NCBI RefSeq assembly: GCF_000337795.1
Contig: NZ_AOLP01000002.1
Location: 1 to 64,000 of the forward strand
Origin: Haloferax denitrificans ATCC 35960
GTDB lineage: Archaea > Halobacteriota > Halobacteria > Halobacteriales > Haloferacaceae
Reading direction: 5' to 3'
DNA: 64,000 bases
Shown: in pieces, positions 52,771 to 62,036 of the stretch
Numbering within the stretch: position 1 is the first letter of the stretch
Layout: each line of letters starts with the position of its first letter
The notes under the pieces: generated by a model
Database searches by the model: none
What the model was told of the DNA's origin: nothing
The model's input: the letters and a program-made list of their open reading frames with translations, nothing else
Made by a program: the position numbers and the translations under genes

Positions 52771-53727
52771 CTACCGCGCGATACCGCCTCCTCTGTTTTC
52801 TACCACCCGTTCGACTTCTGCCGGCGTCACGACTGCGAGGTCGCCTTCGATGGTTCGTTTGAGTGCGGCAGTCGCCGCGGCGTAGCAGAGCGCGTCGCCG
52901 ACGGTGTCGCCGGCAATGTGTCGTGAGAGGTATGCGCCGACGAACGCATCACCGGTGCCAATCGCGTCCACCGTCTCCGTCTCGAACGCCGGTTGGTCGT
53001 ACACCGTTCCGTCGTTGAGGGCAAGCGCACCCTCATCACCACGAGTGACGATTACTGTCTCGAAATCGAAGTCGTCTACTAGCCCTCCGGCGAGTGCTCG
53101 AGCGTCGCCTTCGCGGTCGAGGACGTGGCGGATGTCGCGCTCGGCCGCGACAAGAATATCGACGTCAGAAAAGAATGACTCACACGTTGCCTTCGCTTCA
53201 GCCGGCGACCAGAGCTTTCCCCGGTAGTTGAGGTCGAACGCGGTCGTCGTTCCCGCCGACTGTGCGTCAGCGAGTAGTTCGGCCGTCGTCGCTTCGAGCG
53301 TCTCCGAGAGTGCGGGAGTGATACCGCTCGTGTAGAACACGTTGGCGTTACGAATCGCGTCCCGATCGAGTTCGTCCGACTCGGCGGTGGTGACGGCTGC
53401 GTCGGCCCGGTCGTAGATGACCGTTGTCGGTCGAGGTGCTGCTCCCTGCTCGATATAGTATGTTCCTTGGCGTGACGACGTACTCCACGCAACTCGGGGG
53501 TCAACACCGTGGGTTTGGATTTCGTTCGTCACGCGGCGGCCAAGCGCCGAGTCCGGGAGCTTTGAGAGCCAGCAGGCGTCGGTGCCGAGTCGTGCCGCCG
53601 CAATGGCAACGTTGCTCTCTGCCCCCGCCGTTCGGAAGTCGAGTTCCGTCGCAGTTTCCAACCGTTCGCCCGCAGGTGGACTCAGCCGAAGCATCGTCTC
53701 GCCGAAGGTGACGAGGTCGGGTGTCAT
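52771..53727 (-). CDS. kdgK: 2-keto-3-deoxy-sugar-acid kinase (PfkB)
   Basis: 318 residues. PfkB fold: [20 protein letters not shown], then [49 protein letters not shown], and the nucleotide-binding/catalytic [20 protein letters not shown] (catalytic Asp in GTGD). Phosphorylates KDG or KDGal at the 6-position. Overlaps the aldolase gene by ATGA, so both are made together. It matches the step after DgoD. Confidence 0.92.
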   Translation of the reverse strand: MTPDLVTFGETMLRLSPPAGERLETATELDFRTAGAESNVAIAAARLGTDACWLSKLPDSALGRRVTNEIQTHGVDPRVAWSTSSRQGTYYIEQGAAPRPTTVIYDRADAAVTTAESDELDRDAIRNANVFYTSGITPALSETLEATTAELLADAQSAGTTTAFDLNYRGKLWSPAEAKATCESFFSDVDILVAAERDIRHVLDREGDARALAGGLVDDFDFETVIVTRGDEGALALNDGTVYDQPAFETETVDAIGTGDAFVGAYLSRHIAGDTVGDALCYAAATAALKRTIEGDLAVVTPAEVERVVENRGGGIAR

Positions 53728-54362
53728 CGGTACTCCTCGGCGATTGCGACGAACTCGCTGGCTGCGTCGGTCAGCGTACTAAAGTCGCCCGCGGCGATGG
53801 CCTCACCGTCGACGATGGAACTGCCGACGCCGAGGGCAACCGCGCCGGCTTCGAAGAACGCTGCCGCGTTGTCGGTCGAGACGCCACCCGTCGGTATCAG
53901 CGGGACTTGCGGGAGTGGCCCGTTTATCGCACTTATTTGTTTGGGGCCGACAGCTGACGCAGGGAATAGTTTACAGAAGTCTGCGCCGGCCTCAGTCGCG
54001 GTGAGCGCCTCGGTTGGCGTCATCACGCCCGTCGCAATAGGCGTGTCGTACCGGTTGCAGGTCTCGATGACGTCCGTGTTCACCGTCGGGGTGACGACGA
54101 ACTCAGCACCGGCGAGTTGGACGGCCCGTGCAGTCTCCGGGTCGAGAACCGTCCCCGCACCGATGGCAACATCCTCGACGCTGTTGGAGACCTCTCGAAT
54201 CATGTCCACCGCGCCCGGTGTATTGGCTGTAATCTCGATCGCGTTGACGCCACCGGCTGCGATAGCACGAACGATGTCGGGTGCGACAGCTGAATCGATG
54301 CCACGCACGATCGCGATGATTCCAGGATCGATGATACGCTGGTGAACCGAGACTTCACTCAT
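53724..54362 (-). CDS. eda: KDPG/KDPGal aldolase (Eda type)
   Basis: 212 residues from the ATG at 54360-54362 ([20 protein letters not shown]). An open reading continues upstream but gives a promoter-like non-family leader. Class I aldolase: [16 protein letters not shown], the Glu in [30 protein letters not shown], Schiff-base Lys in [12 protein letters not shown], and [15 protein letters not shown]. Splits the phosphorylated keto-deoxy acid into pyruvate and glyceraldehyde 3-phosphate. A TTATAC box lies about 29 nt upstream. First gene of the eda-kdgK pair. Confidence 0.92.
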   Translation of the reverse strand: MSEVSVHQRIIDPGIIAIVRGIDSAVAPDIVRAIAAGGVNAIEITANTPGAVDMIREVSNSVEDVAIGAGTVLDPETARAVQLAGAEFVVTPTVNTDVIETCNRYDTPIATGVMTPTEALTATEAGADFCKLFPASAVGPKQISAINGPLPQVPLIPTGGVSTDNAAAFFEAGAVALGVGSSIVDGEAIAAGDFSTLTDAASEFVAIAEEYR

Positions 54363-54936
54363 AGGTACATCTACGACTCCGGGTGGACCAGTATAACTTC
54401 TTGTGATGGTGGCACCACTTGGACTCAAGAAAGAAATCCAGTCGTACAAATGGTTGATGCTGACCAAGCGTTCGCATCCTCTGAGTGTTGTAGTGGACTC
54501 CCAGCGGAACTGCAACGCTTGGCCGGCGGCAGTGCTTCCCTGAGGAAGCAACAAATCATACTGTGCTGTTACACACAGCACTACCTCTCTCAACAATACT
54601 TGCGACTATCGACCAGTCTTGCGTGTAGAGATTCCCGGTTGACTGACGTGCTCAGTCCACCGAACTCTCTCCGTAGGCCGGTCTAGTGTTGCGGTCTGCG
54701 CAATCACTCAAACCACTAGTATTCAATTCTATCGGACAGTAGTGATGGATCCGTTGGGTGCCCACGTACAGCGACACTTGCCGAGATCGTGCTTCAGGGG
54801 TGAAGCATGAGAGAAGCTGAATAATACAGAATAGCGGGGATTAGATAGGCCGTATCTCCACACCTCGGGCCGGCAACGAGCGAGGTCTAGCCGACCGAGG
54901 ATTTTTATTGTGGTGCGATATCTCTTATCATAGACA
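54363..54936. promoter_or_regulatory. Divergent promoter region, eda-kdgK and bga
   Basis: 574 bp without a supported gene. Minus strand: AAGTTATACT about 29 nt before eda. Plus strand: TTTTTATTG (about 54901-54909) 28-36 nt before the GH42 ATG. Both fit leaderless promoters. Short plus-strand frames (54342-54686) have no family features. Confidence 0.5.
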
Positions 54937-56940
54937 ATGTCAATTGGTGTTTGCTACTTTCCAGAACATTGGCCACGCGAACAGTGGGAATCTGACGCAC
55001 GGCAAATGGCCGAGGCGGGCATCGAATACGTCCGTCTGGCTGAGTTTTCGTGGGGCGTCATCGAGCCGACACTTGGGGGCCTCGATTTCTCGTGGCTTGA
55101 CGAGGCGGTCGATATACTAGCTGATCACGGCCTGAACGTCGTCCTCTGTACACCAACGGCAACGCCGCCGAAGTGGCTCGTCGACGAACACCCGGAGATT
55201 CTGCAGGCCGACCCCGACGGGACGCCTCGGCACTTCGGCTCGCGTCGCCACTACTGTTTCAACTCGCCCCGATACCGAGAGGAGACGCGCCGCATCGTTT
55301 CGGAGATGGCAGCCCACTACGCAGACCATCCGGCCGTCGTCGGCTGGCAGACCGACAACGAGTTCGGCTGTCACGGGACCGTTCGCTGTTACTGCGAGGA
55401 CTGTTCGGCCGCCTTTTCCGAGTGGCTCGCAGCGAAGTACGACGACGTCGGCGACCTGAACGAGCAGTGGGGGACGACGTTCTGGAGCCAACAGTACGCC
55501 TCTTTCGAAGCTGTCGACCCCCCGCGGCCGACACCGGCAGACCACCACCCCTCTCGCCTCTTGGATTACTACCGCTTTGCGACCGATAGCGTCATCGAAT
55601 ACAACCGTATCCATGCCGATCTCATTCGCGAGCATGGTGACTGGTTCGTGACGCACAACTTCATGGGGGATTTCGAGACGCTCGACATGCACAAGGTCAG
55701 TAACGATTTGGATTTGGTTTCGTGGGACTCGTATCCGACAGGCTTCGTTCAGGACCGCCGGGCCGCCGACCCATCGATGGATGAACTCCGAGCGGGCGAC
55801 CCAGATCAAGTTGGCCTGAACCACGACCTCTGCCGGGCGACGAATGATGCTCCGTTCTGGGTGATGGAGCAACAACCCGGTGACGTCAACTGGCCACCCT
55901 CCTGCCCACAACCGGGTGACGGTGCGATGCGACTCTGGGCACACCATGCAGTCGGCCACGGTGCCGACGCCGTTCTGTACTTCCGCTGGCGCCGATGTCT
56001 AGAGGGTCAAGAACAGTACCACGCTGGGCTCATGAAGCAAGATGGATCGCCGGACCGCGGCTACAACGAGGCGAAGGCTGCAGCCGAAGAACTCACCACA
56101 GTTGATGTTGACCACGTTGACGCTTCTGTTGCGCTTCTCCATGACTACGACAATTGGTGGGCTATCGGTGTACAACCTCACGCTCCCGAATTCGACTATT
56201 GGGAGCATCTCCGATGTTACTACCGTGTACTCAGAGCCCGTGGCGTGCAGGTTGACGTCGTTCACCCGGACGCCCCACTAGACGACTACGAGGCCGTCGT
56301 CGCACCGGGGCTTCACCTCGTCGATACCGAACTTGCGGACCACCTTACTCAATTCGTCGAGCAGGGTGGTCAGTTACTCGTGGGGGCGCGCTCTGGCGTG
56401 AAGACGCCGGCCAATCAGCTACACGAGACGCTTGCACCGGGGCCACTCGCGGACCTCACCGGTCTCGTCGTCGACCAACACGAGAGTTACCCGGAAGATG
56501 TCCCACTCGCCGTGGAAGTTGATGGCGATGAGTACGCTGCCACAATCTGGGCGGAGTGGCTCGACCCCGATCCACAGACGACCGTCGTAGCGACGCACAC
56601 TTCCGGTCCGGGAGCTGGACGTCCGGCAGTCACCCGGAGGAACCGTGGCGACGGCTCAGTAACGTACTGTGGTGTCTGGCCGGGGTCAGAACTGCTTGAC
56701 GAACTCGTTGCTGAGCTGCTGTCTCGCGGCGGAATCAAGCACACTTCCCGACTTCCGGACGGAGTTCGATTCAACGAACGAGACGGCCTGACATGGGTGA
56801 CGAACTTCACCAGTCGTCAGTTCGAACTAGATGTGCCAATGGGGGCTGTTGTATCCGGCGGGCAGACGCTGGGTGCGTTTGATGTGGCCGTCGTATCCAC
56901 CGCTCCACACTTGATCAGCATCTCGAACGAAGCCTCGTAG
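54937..56940 (+). CDS. bgaH: Beta-galactosidase, GH42 (BgaH-like)
   Basis: 667 residues, close to the length of the characterised Haloferax BgaH. Domain A barrel: SIGVCYFPEHWPREQWESDA, LAEFSWGVIEP, TATPPKWLVDEHPEILQ. Acid/base Glu142 in WQTDNEFG and nucleophile Glu311 in WVMEQQPG. A zinc cluster is formed by Cys145, 151, 153 and 156 (CHGTVRCYCEDC). Domain B trimerisation region and a short beta-rich domain C follow. No signal peptide, so it works in the salty cytoplasm on imported galactosides. Its product, galactose, feeds the dehydrogenase/DgoD/KdgK/Eda route nearby. Confidence 0.95.
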   Translation: MSIGVCYFPEHWPREQWESDARQMAEAGIEYVRLAEFSWGVIEPTLGGLDFSWLDEAVDILADHGLNVVLCTPTATPPKWLVDEHPEILQADPDGTPRHFGSRRHYCFNSPRYREETRRIVSEMAAHYADHPAVVGWQTDNEFGCHGTVRCYCEDCSAAFSEWLAAKYDDVGDLNEQWGTTFWSQQYASFEAVDPPRPTPADHHPSRLLDYYRFATDSVIEYNRIHADLIREHGDWFVTHNFMGDFETLDMHKVSNDLDLVSWDSYPTGFVQDRRAADPSMDELRAGDPDQVGLNHDLCRATNDAPFWVMEQQPGDVNWPPSCPQPGDGAMRLWAHHAVGHGADAVLYFRWRRCLEGQEQYHAGLMKQDGSPDRGYNEAKAAAEELTTVDVDHVDASVALLHDYDNWWAIGVQPHAPEFDYWEHLRCYYRVLRARGVQVDVVHPDAPLDDYEAVVAPGLHLVDTELADHLTQFVEQGGQLLVGARSGVKTPANQLHETLAPGPLADLTGLVVDQHESYPEDVPLAVEVDGDEYAATIWAEWLDPDPQTTVVATHTSGPGAGRPAVTRRNRGDGSVTYCGVWPGSELLDELVAELLSRGGIKHTSRLPDGVRFNERDGLTWVTNFTSRQFELDVPMGAVVSGGQTLGAFDVAVVSTAPHLISISNEAS

Positions 56941-57605
56941 TGGCCGAAGACGCTCACGATTGTACTCTTGAGTTGAATCGGGAGCATACAACACTTCACC
57001 TTCTGAAACTTGCCCGCCCGACCAATAGATTGGATATAGCGGAATATGGTTTATTACTTGCTCTCCGTTTGGGCCGACAAATTGCTAATCCTCGTTGTCT
57101 ATGTGCGACAATGAGCTAATTAAAATTCGTCATTCTCTATCATATCGACGCCAACTCCGAAAACCTCGGTTCTTAGAACGGGCTACCGGTCGAGCGAGGC
57201 CCATCCTTTTGGTCGAGAAACACCCTCTCGAACCACGTCCGGACATGATTAACTCAGTTGTTTTCGTTACCACATCGGCGAGCGCCGCGGTTGCGTTTGC
57301 CGACGTAACACGGAACAGATCTGATAGTCGGCACTCGCGTCGTCGTGGGATGAGTCGTCCATCGTAAGTCGCGCCCACGCGCTGCTGCACGTCTTCTGGA
57401 TAATAAACGACCCCCGACGTACAGGTTCGGTCCGTCCTCGAACCACCGGTCGTCAGATTGAACAGCGTCGTTCAATTCCCGTCATCCATACCCCGTGGTT
57501 GTTTGGCGGGCTCGTGGCCACCTGATGAGGATTCGATAAACTATATGCCGCTCTATCTTGTGCCAGCCGCGTCGCATGCTCCCTTCTCCGAAGTTGTGCA
57601 CGCAT
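56941..57605. other. Gene-free spacer between sugar island and molybdoenzyme operon
   Basis: 665 bp. The frames that are open (for instance minus 57130-57390 and plus 57095-57367) are arginine-rich and lack the acidic haloarchaeal composition or any motif. The AT-rich stretch at 57030-57130 may contain a terminator for bgaH. Probably an old junction. Confidence 0.4.
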
Positions 57606-58241
57606 TCAATCCTCAGGCCGCTGGCGGAGCGCATCCAGTCTTTCTCGTGTGTTCACGTTCGTCATCGACGCCTCAAGTGAGAGACAGTCGGGAACTGACG
57701 ACGGTTCGACGCACCTGACCGAGAGACCCGAAACGAATGCGTGGAGGCTGTTCGAACCGTGCTGTCGGTCACACTGCGCCGCCAGCGTCGACCTTCGATA
57801 GACTCCGTGAAGGGGCTGTCGACACCCCGTCGAATCGACCGGTATCGTCGCATCGACGTCTGAGTCGGAGTGCAAACTGAGGAGCCACGAGACGGCTGCG
57901 GGCGACAACAGAGGCATATCGCAGCCGCAGACGAAGACGTGGTCGGTCGATATCACGTCGACCGCGGCGCAGAGGCCGGCGACGGGTCCGCTGCACCAGT
58001 CCGCATCCGTGACGAATCGCACTGGCCCCGCACTAACGAGTGCGTTTTCCACAACTGTGCGCTTATCGTGCGGTCCCGCGGCAACGACGGGTCGGTTCCC
58101 TGTCGACGCTCGAACGCTGCGGACAACACGTTCGATGAGTGAATGCCCGTCAAGAGTGGCTCCCGCCTTGAACTCCTCGCCGAATCGCTCGCTTCGCCCG
58201 CCGGCGAGTACGATGCCGGTCACCGATGGCTGTCCTTCCAT
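57606..58241 (-). CDS. mobA: Molybdenum cofactor guanylyltransferase MobA
   Basis: 211 residues from the ATG at 58239-58241 (MEGQPSVTGIVLAGG). A GTG six codons later is an alternative. Nucleotidyltransferase marks: GIVLAGGRSERFGEEFKAGA (GTP loop), and the metal-binding Asp in VFVCGCDMPLLSPAAV, then RQPLHGVYRRSTL. Adds GMP to molybdopterin to make the bis-MGD form needed by DMSO-reductase-family enzymes, which the upstream part of this operon encodes. Last gene of the operon, 11 bp after the Mrp ATPase. Confidence 0.9.
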   Translation of the reverse strand: MEGQPSVTGIVLAGGRSERFGEEFKAGATLDGHSLIERVVRSVRASTGNRPVVAAGPHDKRTVVENALVSAGPVRFVTDADWCSGPVAGLCAAVDVISTDHVFVCGCDMPLLSPAAVSWLLSLHSDSDVDATIPVDSTGCRQPLHGVYRRSTLAAQCDRQHGSNSLHAFVSGLSVRCVEPSSVPDCLSLEASMTNVNTRERLDALRQRPED

Positions 58242-58252
58242 CCGACCGTCGG

Positions 58253-59551
58253 CTACGGCTTCTTCGCTGTCAGGACCCAGTCGTTCGGTGTTCGGCGTTC
58301 GACGCTGAACCCGTCGATTTCGGCGGGGTCGCGGTCGGTCAGTCCGCCGAGGAACCGCCGGACTGGCGTCGGGTCGCGGTCGCTGATAAGCGTGAACATC
58401 TCGTCGCTTGCGAGCGCGGTGAACCGTTCTGCGACTCGCTCCTTCCGTCGTTCCGGGGGGTCGCCGCGAATGTCGAGCGCGTCGTCGGGAGCGTCGACAT
58501 CCCACGCGGTGGCGGCCGCCTCGGAAACCGACTGGGCGAGCCGCCCAAACGCCGGCGGTGTGTCGCCGGGCGTGGGGGTTTCCTGAAATCGCGGCGCGAA
58601 CGGGAGCTCGGCGAGTACTGGCGCATCGAGGTGTTTGCTGGCGGTTTCGCCGGGAAAGAGTTCGTGGGTGTCGCCGCAGGAGGGGCAAGCGAACTCGCCC
58701 ATGTTGACTACCGCTCCGAGAACCGGAACCCCGTTGTCGCGGAAGAGCTCGATGCTTCGCGCCGTGTCGTCCAGGCTCGACTCGAAGGGCGTCGTCACCA
58801 CGACGACGCCGTCGACGGAAATCTCTTGAAGCGTCGTCAGAACCACGTCGCCGGTCCCCGGCGGAAGGTCCAAGACGAGCGTGTCGTCGGCGCTCCAAGC
58901 GGTGTCCGCGAACAGTTCGGTCAGCGCGTCGTGCGCCATCGCGCCCCGCCACGCCAGCGGCGCGCCCGACTCCATCAATCCGACGCTCATCACGTCGAGC
59001 GAGGCGTCGGGCCCCGCCACCGAGACGGGAAGCGGGTGGCCCTCGTCGTCCGAGTGGACGGGACCTTCGACGTCGAGCAATGACGGGACGTTCGGGCCGT
59101 GGATGTCCGCGTCGAACAGCCCGGCTGAGTGCTCGCCGGCGAGTGCGCACGCCAAGCCGGTCGAGACGGTCGACTTCCCGACGCCGCCCTTGGCACTGGC
59201 GACGGCGATGACGGTATCGAACGCGTCCACGCCCGTCGCACCGCCGCCGGACGACGGCGAGACGGGTTCGACGTGCGCACTCTCGACCGCGGGTACGTCG
59301 CGGACCGCCTGCGCCATCGCGCGCATGACCTGCGTCGCGTTCGCGTCGTCGAACTCCGTCACGGCCGCGCGGACGGTCACGCTCGCCCCGTCGACGGTTA
59401 TCGATTCGACCAGTCCGGCCTCGAAAACGTCGAGGTCGGCATCGGGGTCTCGGACGGCTCGGAGCGCGGATTCGACGCGGTCTCGAAGCTCGGACTCGGT
59501 GGTTGGCTCGCTATTCGTCGGGTCGTGGGTCGTCGGTTCGTGTTCGCTCAT
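58253..59551 (-). CDS. Mrp/NBP35-family iron-sulfur carrier ATPase
   Basis: 432 residues from the ATG at 59549-59551 (MSEHEPTTHDPTNSEPTTES). An N-terminal MIP18-like domain (VESALRAVRDPDADLDVFEA) is followed by the P-loop ATPase: IAVASAKGGVGKSTVSTGLA, LFDADIHGPNVPSLL, VLDLPPGTGDVVLT, and a Cys pair in FACPSCGDTHELFPGE for a bridging cluster. A small C-terminal domain follows. It likely supplies Fe-S clusters to the NarH-like subunit encoded in the same operon. Confidence 0.92.
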   Translation of the reverse strand: MSEHEPTTHDPTNSEPTTESELRDRVESALRAVRDPDADLDVFEAGLVESITVDGASVTVRAAVTEFDDANATQVMRAMAQAVRDVPAVESAHVEPVSPSSGGGATGVDAFDTVIAVASAKGGVGKSTVSTGLACALAGEHSAGLFDADIHGPNVPSLLDVEGPVHSDDEGHPLPVSVAGPDASLDVMSVGLMESGAPLAWRGAMAHDALTELFADTAWSADDTLVLDLPPGTGDVVLTTLQEISVDGVVVVTTPFESSLDDTARSIELFRDNGVPVLGAVVNMGEFACPSCGDTHELFPGETASKHLDAPVLAELPFAPRFQETPTPGDTPPAFGRLAQSVSEAAATAWDVDAPDDALDIRGDPPERRKERVAERFTALASDEMFTLISDRDPTPVRRFLGGLTDRDPAEIDGFSVERRTPNDWVLTAKKP

Positions 59552-59553
59552 GG

Positions 59554-60384
59554 TCAGAGGTTCGGGGTTCGGTTGAGGTCGTCTTCGCCGGGGAGGGTGC
59601 GGTCGGTCTCGTCGAGGACGCCCGTGAACTGGCGACGGAAACTCCCCGAATCGACTTCTCGGGCCCGGACCGCCGTCTCTCGGACGACACTTCGTTCGTC
59701 GTCGGCCAGTCTGTCGAGCGCCTCGGCCGCCCGGTCGTTTTCGACCCCGCCGAGCAGGTGTGCCGCCCACTCTCGCACCCGCTCGCTCGGGTCGTCGGCA
59801 GCAGCGACGAGCGCGTCACACGCGTCCTCCCCGCGGAGTTTGAAAAGCGAGACGAGCGCGTTTCGGCGCGCGGCGTGGTGCTCGTCAGTGAGCGCGGCTT
59901 CGATGACCGCTTCGTGTTCAGCTCGGTCCAAGCGGTCGAGTGCGACGACGGCTTCCGCTCGAACCCACGGCTCGGGGTCGTCGGTCAGCGCCCGTGCGGT
60001 CTCGGCCGCGAGGTCGCCGCCGTGTTTCGCCAGTGCTTCCACGGCGAACTGCCGTACTTCGGCGTCTTCGTCTGTCGTTGCCGCGCGGGACAGCGCCTCG
60101 ACGACGACCGTGTCGCCCTCCCGTTCGGCGAGTGCGAGTGCGGCCCGTCGGCGCTCGACCGGGTCGTCGCCGGCGAGCGACGCAAGCAGGTCGGAGACCG
60201 GGTGGTCCTCGACGGGCTCCGTGTCGCTTGCACCGAGGTCGGCGAGTGTCGCCTCGCCGATGGTCACGTCGCGGTCGACTTCGATGTCTTCGAGGCCCGT
60301 GGGGTCGACACCGAATCCGGGGCTCTGTTCGGGGTGTAGTTGTGGGTCCGGCGGTCCGTCGGTCGCCTCTTCTTCGTCTCTCAC
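59554..60384 (-). CDS. HEAT-repeat protein of the molybdoenzyme operon
   Basis: 276 residues. An acidic N-terminus of about 60 residues is followed by five to six HEAT/PBS-lyase-like helical repeats (PVERRRAALALAEREGDTVV, EVRQFAVEALAKHGGDLAAE, WVRAEAVVALDRLDRAEHEA, AARRNALVSLFKLRGEDACD, RVREWAAHLLGGVENDRAAE). Such solenoids mediate protein contacts. Its place next to the TorD chaperone and Mrp ATPase points to assembly or stability of the reductase. It overlaps the membrane gene by ATGA. Confidence 0.88.
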   Translation of the reverse strand: MRDEEEATDGPPDPQLHPEQSPGFGVDPTGLEDIEVDRDVTIGEATLADLGASDTEPVEDHPVSDLLASLAGDDPVERRRAALALAEREGDTVVVEALSRAATTDEDAEVRQFAVEALAKHGGDLAAETARALTDDPEPWVRAEAVVALDRLDRAEHEAVIEAALTDEHHAARRNALVSLFKLRGEDACDALVAAADDPSERVREWAAHLLGGVENDRAAEALDRLADDERSVVRETAVRAREVDSGSFRRQFTGVLDETDRTLPGEDDLNRTPNL

Positions 60385-61280
60385 GCTCGCTCACCCCCGT
60401 CGTGGGCGACCAACGCAGCCGCGACGAGGACTCCGGCCGCTTGGAGTACTGTCGCGGGCACACCGGCCACGCAGAACAACGCGGCTCCGAGTGCGACGGC
60501 GGGTCGCCCGTCCAGGACTGCATGGACGACCCCGGTCGTTCCACCGGCCACAGCGAAGGCAACGAGACTCGCCGGGACGCCGACGACGCCGCCGCCGACG
60601 AGCAGGACCGCACCTGCGACGTACGGTGCGCTTGCGACGGCTGCAAACGTCAGAACCCCCGCGGCGATGCCGGCGAACGTGCTGGTTCGGCCCCAACCGG
60701 TAGCGAGGGGGATGAGACTGACTGCGGCGAGCGCGGCCCCCGACCCGAGCGGTCGGAGCGTCGCCGGCATCACGTTGGCGGCCGCCGCAAGCGAAGTCAT
60801 CACACCGACTGCAGCGAGGCCGACCGGTGCGGCTCGTCGGACTCCATTCCAATCGTACTGCTGTCGAAGGCCGACGAACCGGTCTGCCGCGACGAGCGCG
60901 CTGCCCACCGCGACGCCGGCGACGGCTGGGTGCCACGCTGCGGCGGTCGCCCCGAGCGCCAGTACTCCGAACCCGCCGACGAAGGCGAGCCCCACGCGTT
61001 CGGCTCCATAGTCGGCGGTCGCCGCGAGAAGCAGCGCCGCGAGCGCAGGACCGACGACTGCGAGAGCCGACCAGTCTGCTGCGAGTGTCACGACCTTCGA
61101 CGGGAGACCACCGGGAACGTTGTGGCCGACGCGATATGCCGTCATCGCGGCGACGGGGCCCAGCGCCAGTACCCCGGCCAGTACTCGAAGCGTTCGACCG
61201 GGCGTTCGAGACCGAAGTGCAGCGACGTCGGCCAACAGAGAGGTCGAGCCGACCGCATCTTCGACTCCGCGACCGCTCAT
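60381..61280 (-). CDS. Polytopic membrane protein of the molybdoenzyme operon
   Basis: 299 residues, seven or more hydrophobic helices (TLRVLAGVLALGPVAAMTAY, LAVVGPALAALLLAATADYG, VGLAFVGGFGVLALGATAAA, PVGLAAVGVMTSLAAAANVM, TSTFAGIAAGVLTFAAVASA, VAGAVLLVGGGVVGVPASLV, ALGAALFCVAGVPATVLQAA). There are few charged residues within helices and no heme-binding histidine pattern that I can identify. It may anchor the reductase or transport a substrate. Overlaps its neighbours by four bases on both sides. Confidence 0.8.
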   Translation of the reverse strand: MSGRGVEDAVGSTSLLADVAALRSRTPGRTLRVLAGVLALGPVAAMTAYRVGHNVPGGLPSKVVTLAADWSALAVVGPALAALLLAATADYGAERVGLAFVGGFGVLALGATAAAWHPAVAGVAVGSALVAADRFVGLRQQYDWNGVRRAAPVGLAAVGVMTSLAAAANVMPATLRPLGSGAALAAVSLIPLATGWGRTSTFAGIAAGVLTFAAVASAPYVAGAVLLVGGGVVGVPASLVAFAVAGGTTGVVHAVLDGRPAVALGAALFCVAGVPATVLQAAGVLVAAALVAHDGGERA

Positions 61281-62026
61281 ACCTCGTCACCTCCTTCGAA
61301 CCGCGCGGCGAGTGCGCGTTGGTCGGCTGCGACGAACCGGTCGAGGAAGTCTGCAACTTCGCCGTACAGACCCGAACCGGGTGTGTCGGCCGCTCGCTCT
61401 GCGAGCCCACCGGCGGCGACGTGGAGGTGGCGGTCGTGGAAGTCGAGACGTGCTCTCGCGACGTCGTCGGCCTGCGTTCCGTCAGGGCCGGCCGCGGCTT
61501 CCAGCCGCGCGAGGTAGCCCGCGAACTCGAGTTCGTACGGAAGGTAGTCGTGGTTGTCGCGGGTCCCCTGGTCGATTTCGAGCCCGAAGTAGTCGTACGC
61601 GCGTGCGAGGTCGAGGTTCACGTCGTTCCACGCCGCGTCGGGGCGGTACGACGACTCGTACAGCGAGATTCGCGGCCCCTCGCTGTCGAGCGAGCCATCA
61701 GTCCGGTCTGTGTACTCGGCGTAGCCGACCGTGAACAGGTCGTTGAAACGGGCACACGCCGTCTCGTAGTCGTCGTCGACGGTCAGTTCCGGCGGGTCGA
61801 CTGACAGCCCGGTCCCACCGAGTAGTCCCCGGACGGTCTCGTCCACGTCGCCGTTGGCGAGTCGCTCGTGGAGTCGCTCGTCGGGCTCGTCGAGCAGCGT
61901 TGCGAGCGCCGTATAGATTCCCGCCCGGGCCGCTGCGGGCCGGTCGACCGTCTTCGGGTCGAGTCGGTCGGTTTCGCGGTTCGTGTCGGCGGTTCGCGTC
62001 TCTCCGTTCGTAGTGTTCGCGTCCAT
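61277..62026 (-). CDS. TorD/DmsD-family assembly chaperone
   Basis: 249 residues. An acidic leader is followed by a helical TorD-like domain: RAGIYTALATLLDEPDERLH, DYETACARFNDLFTVGYAEY, ISLYESSYRPDAAWNDVNLD, ARAYDYFGLEIDQGTRDNHD, YLPYELEFAGYLARLEAAAG and VADFLDRFVAADQRALAARF. The Y.PYELEF...FL segments match the TorD/NarJ group. It binds the catalytic subunit's Tat signal and helps molybdenum cofactor insertion. Ten bp after the gamma subunit gene. Confidence 0.88.
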   Translation of the reverse strand: MDANTTNGETRTADTNRETDRLDPKTVDRPAAARAGIYTALATLLDEPDERLHERLANGDVDETVRGLLGGTGLSVDPPELTVDDDYETACARFNDLFTVGYAEYTDRTDGSLDSEGPRISLYESSYRPDAAWNDVNLDLARAYDYFGLEIDQGTRDNHDYLPYELEFAGYLARLEAAAGPDGTQADDVARARLDFHDRHLHVAAGGLAERAADTPGSGLYGEVADFLDRFVAADQRALAARFEGGDEV

Positions 62027-62036
62027 CGTTGTGTCC

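Noticed and set aside
57095-57475. Open frames on both strands in the bgaH-mobA spacer
   Set aside because: Basic composition, no motifs and no promoter at usual spacing.
58226-61804. Long plus-strand frames opposite the molybdoenzyme operon
   Set aside because: GC-driven antisense shadows of clearly identified minus-strand genes.
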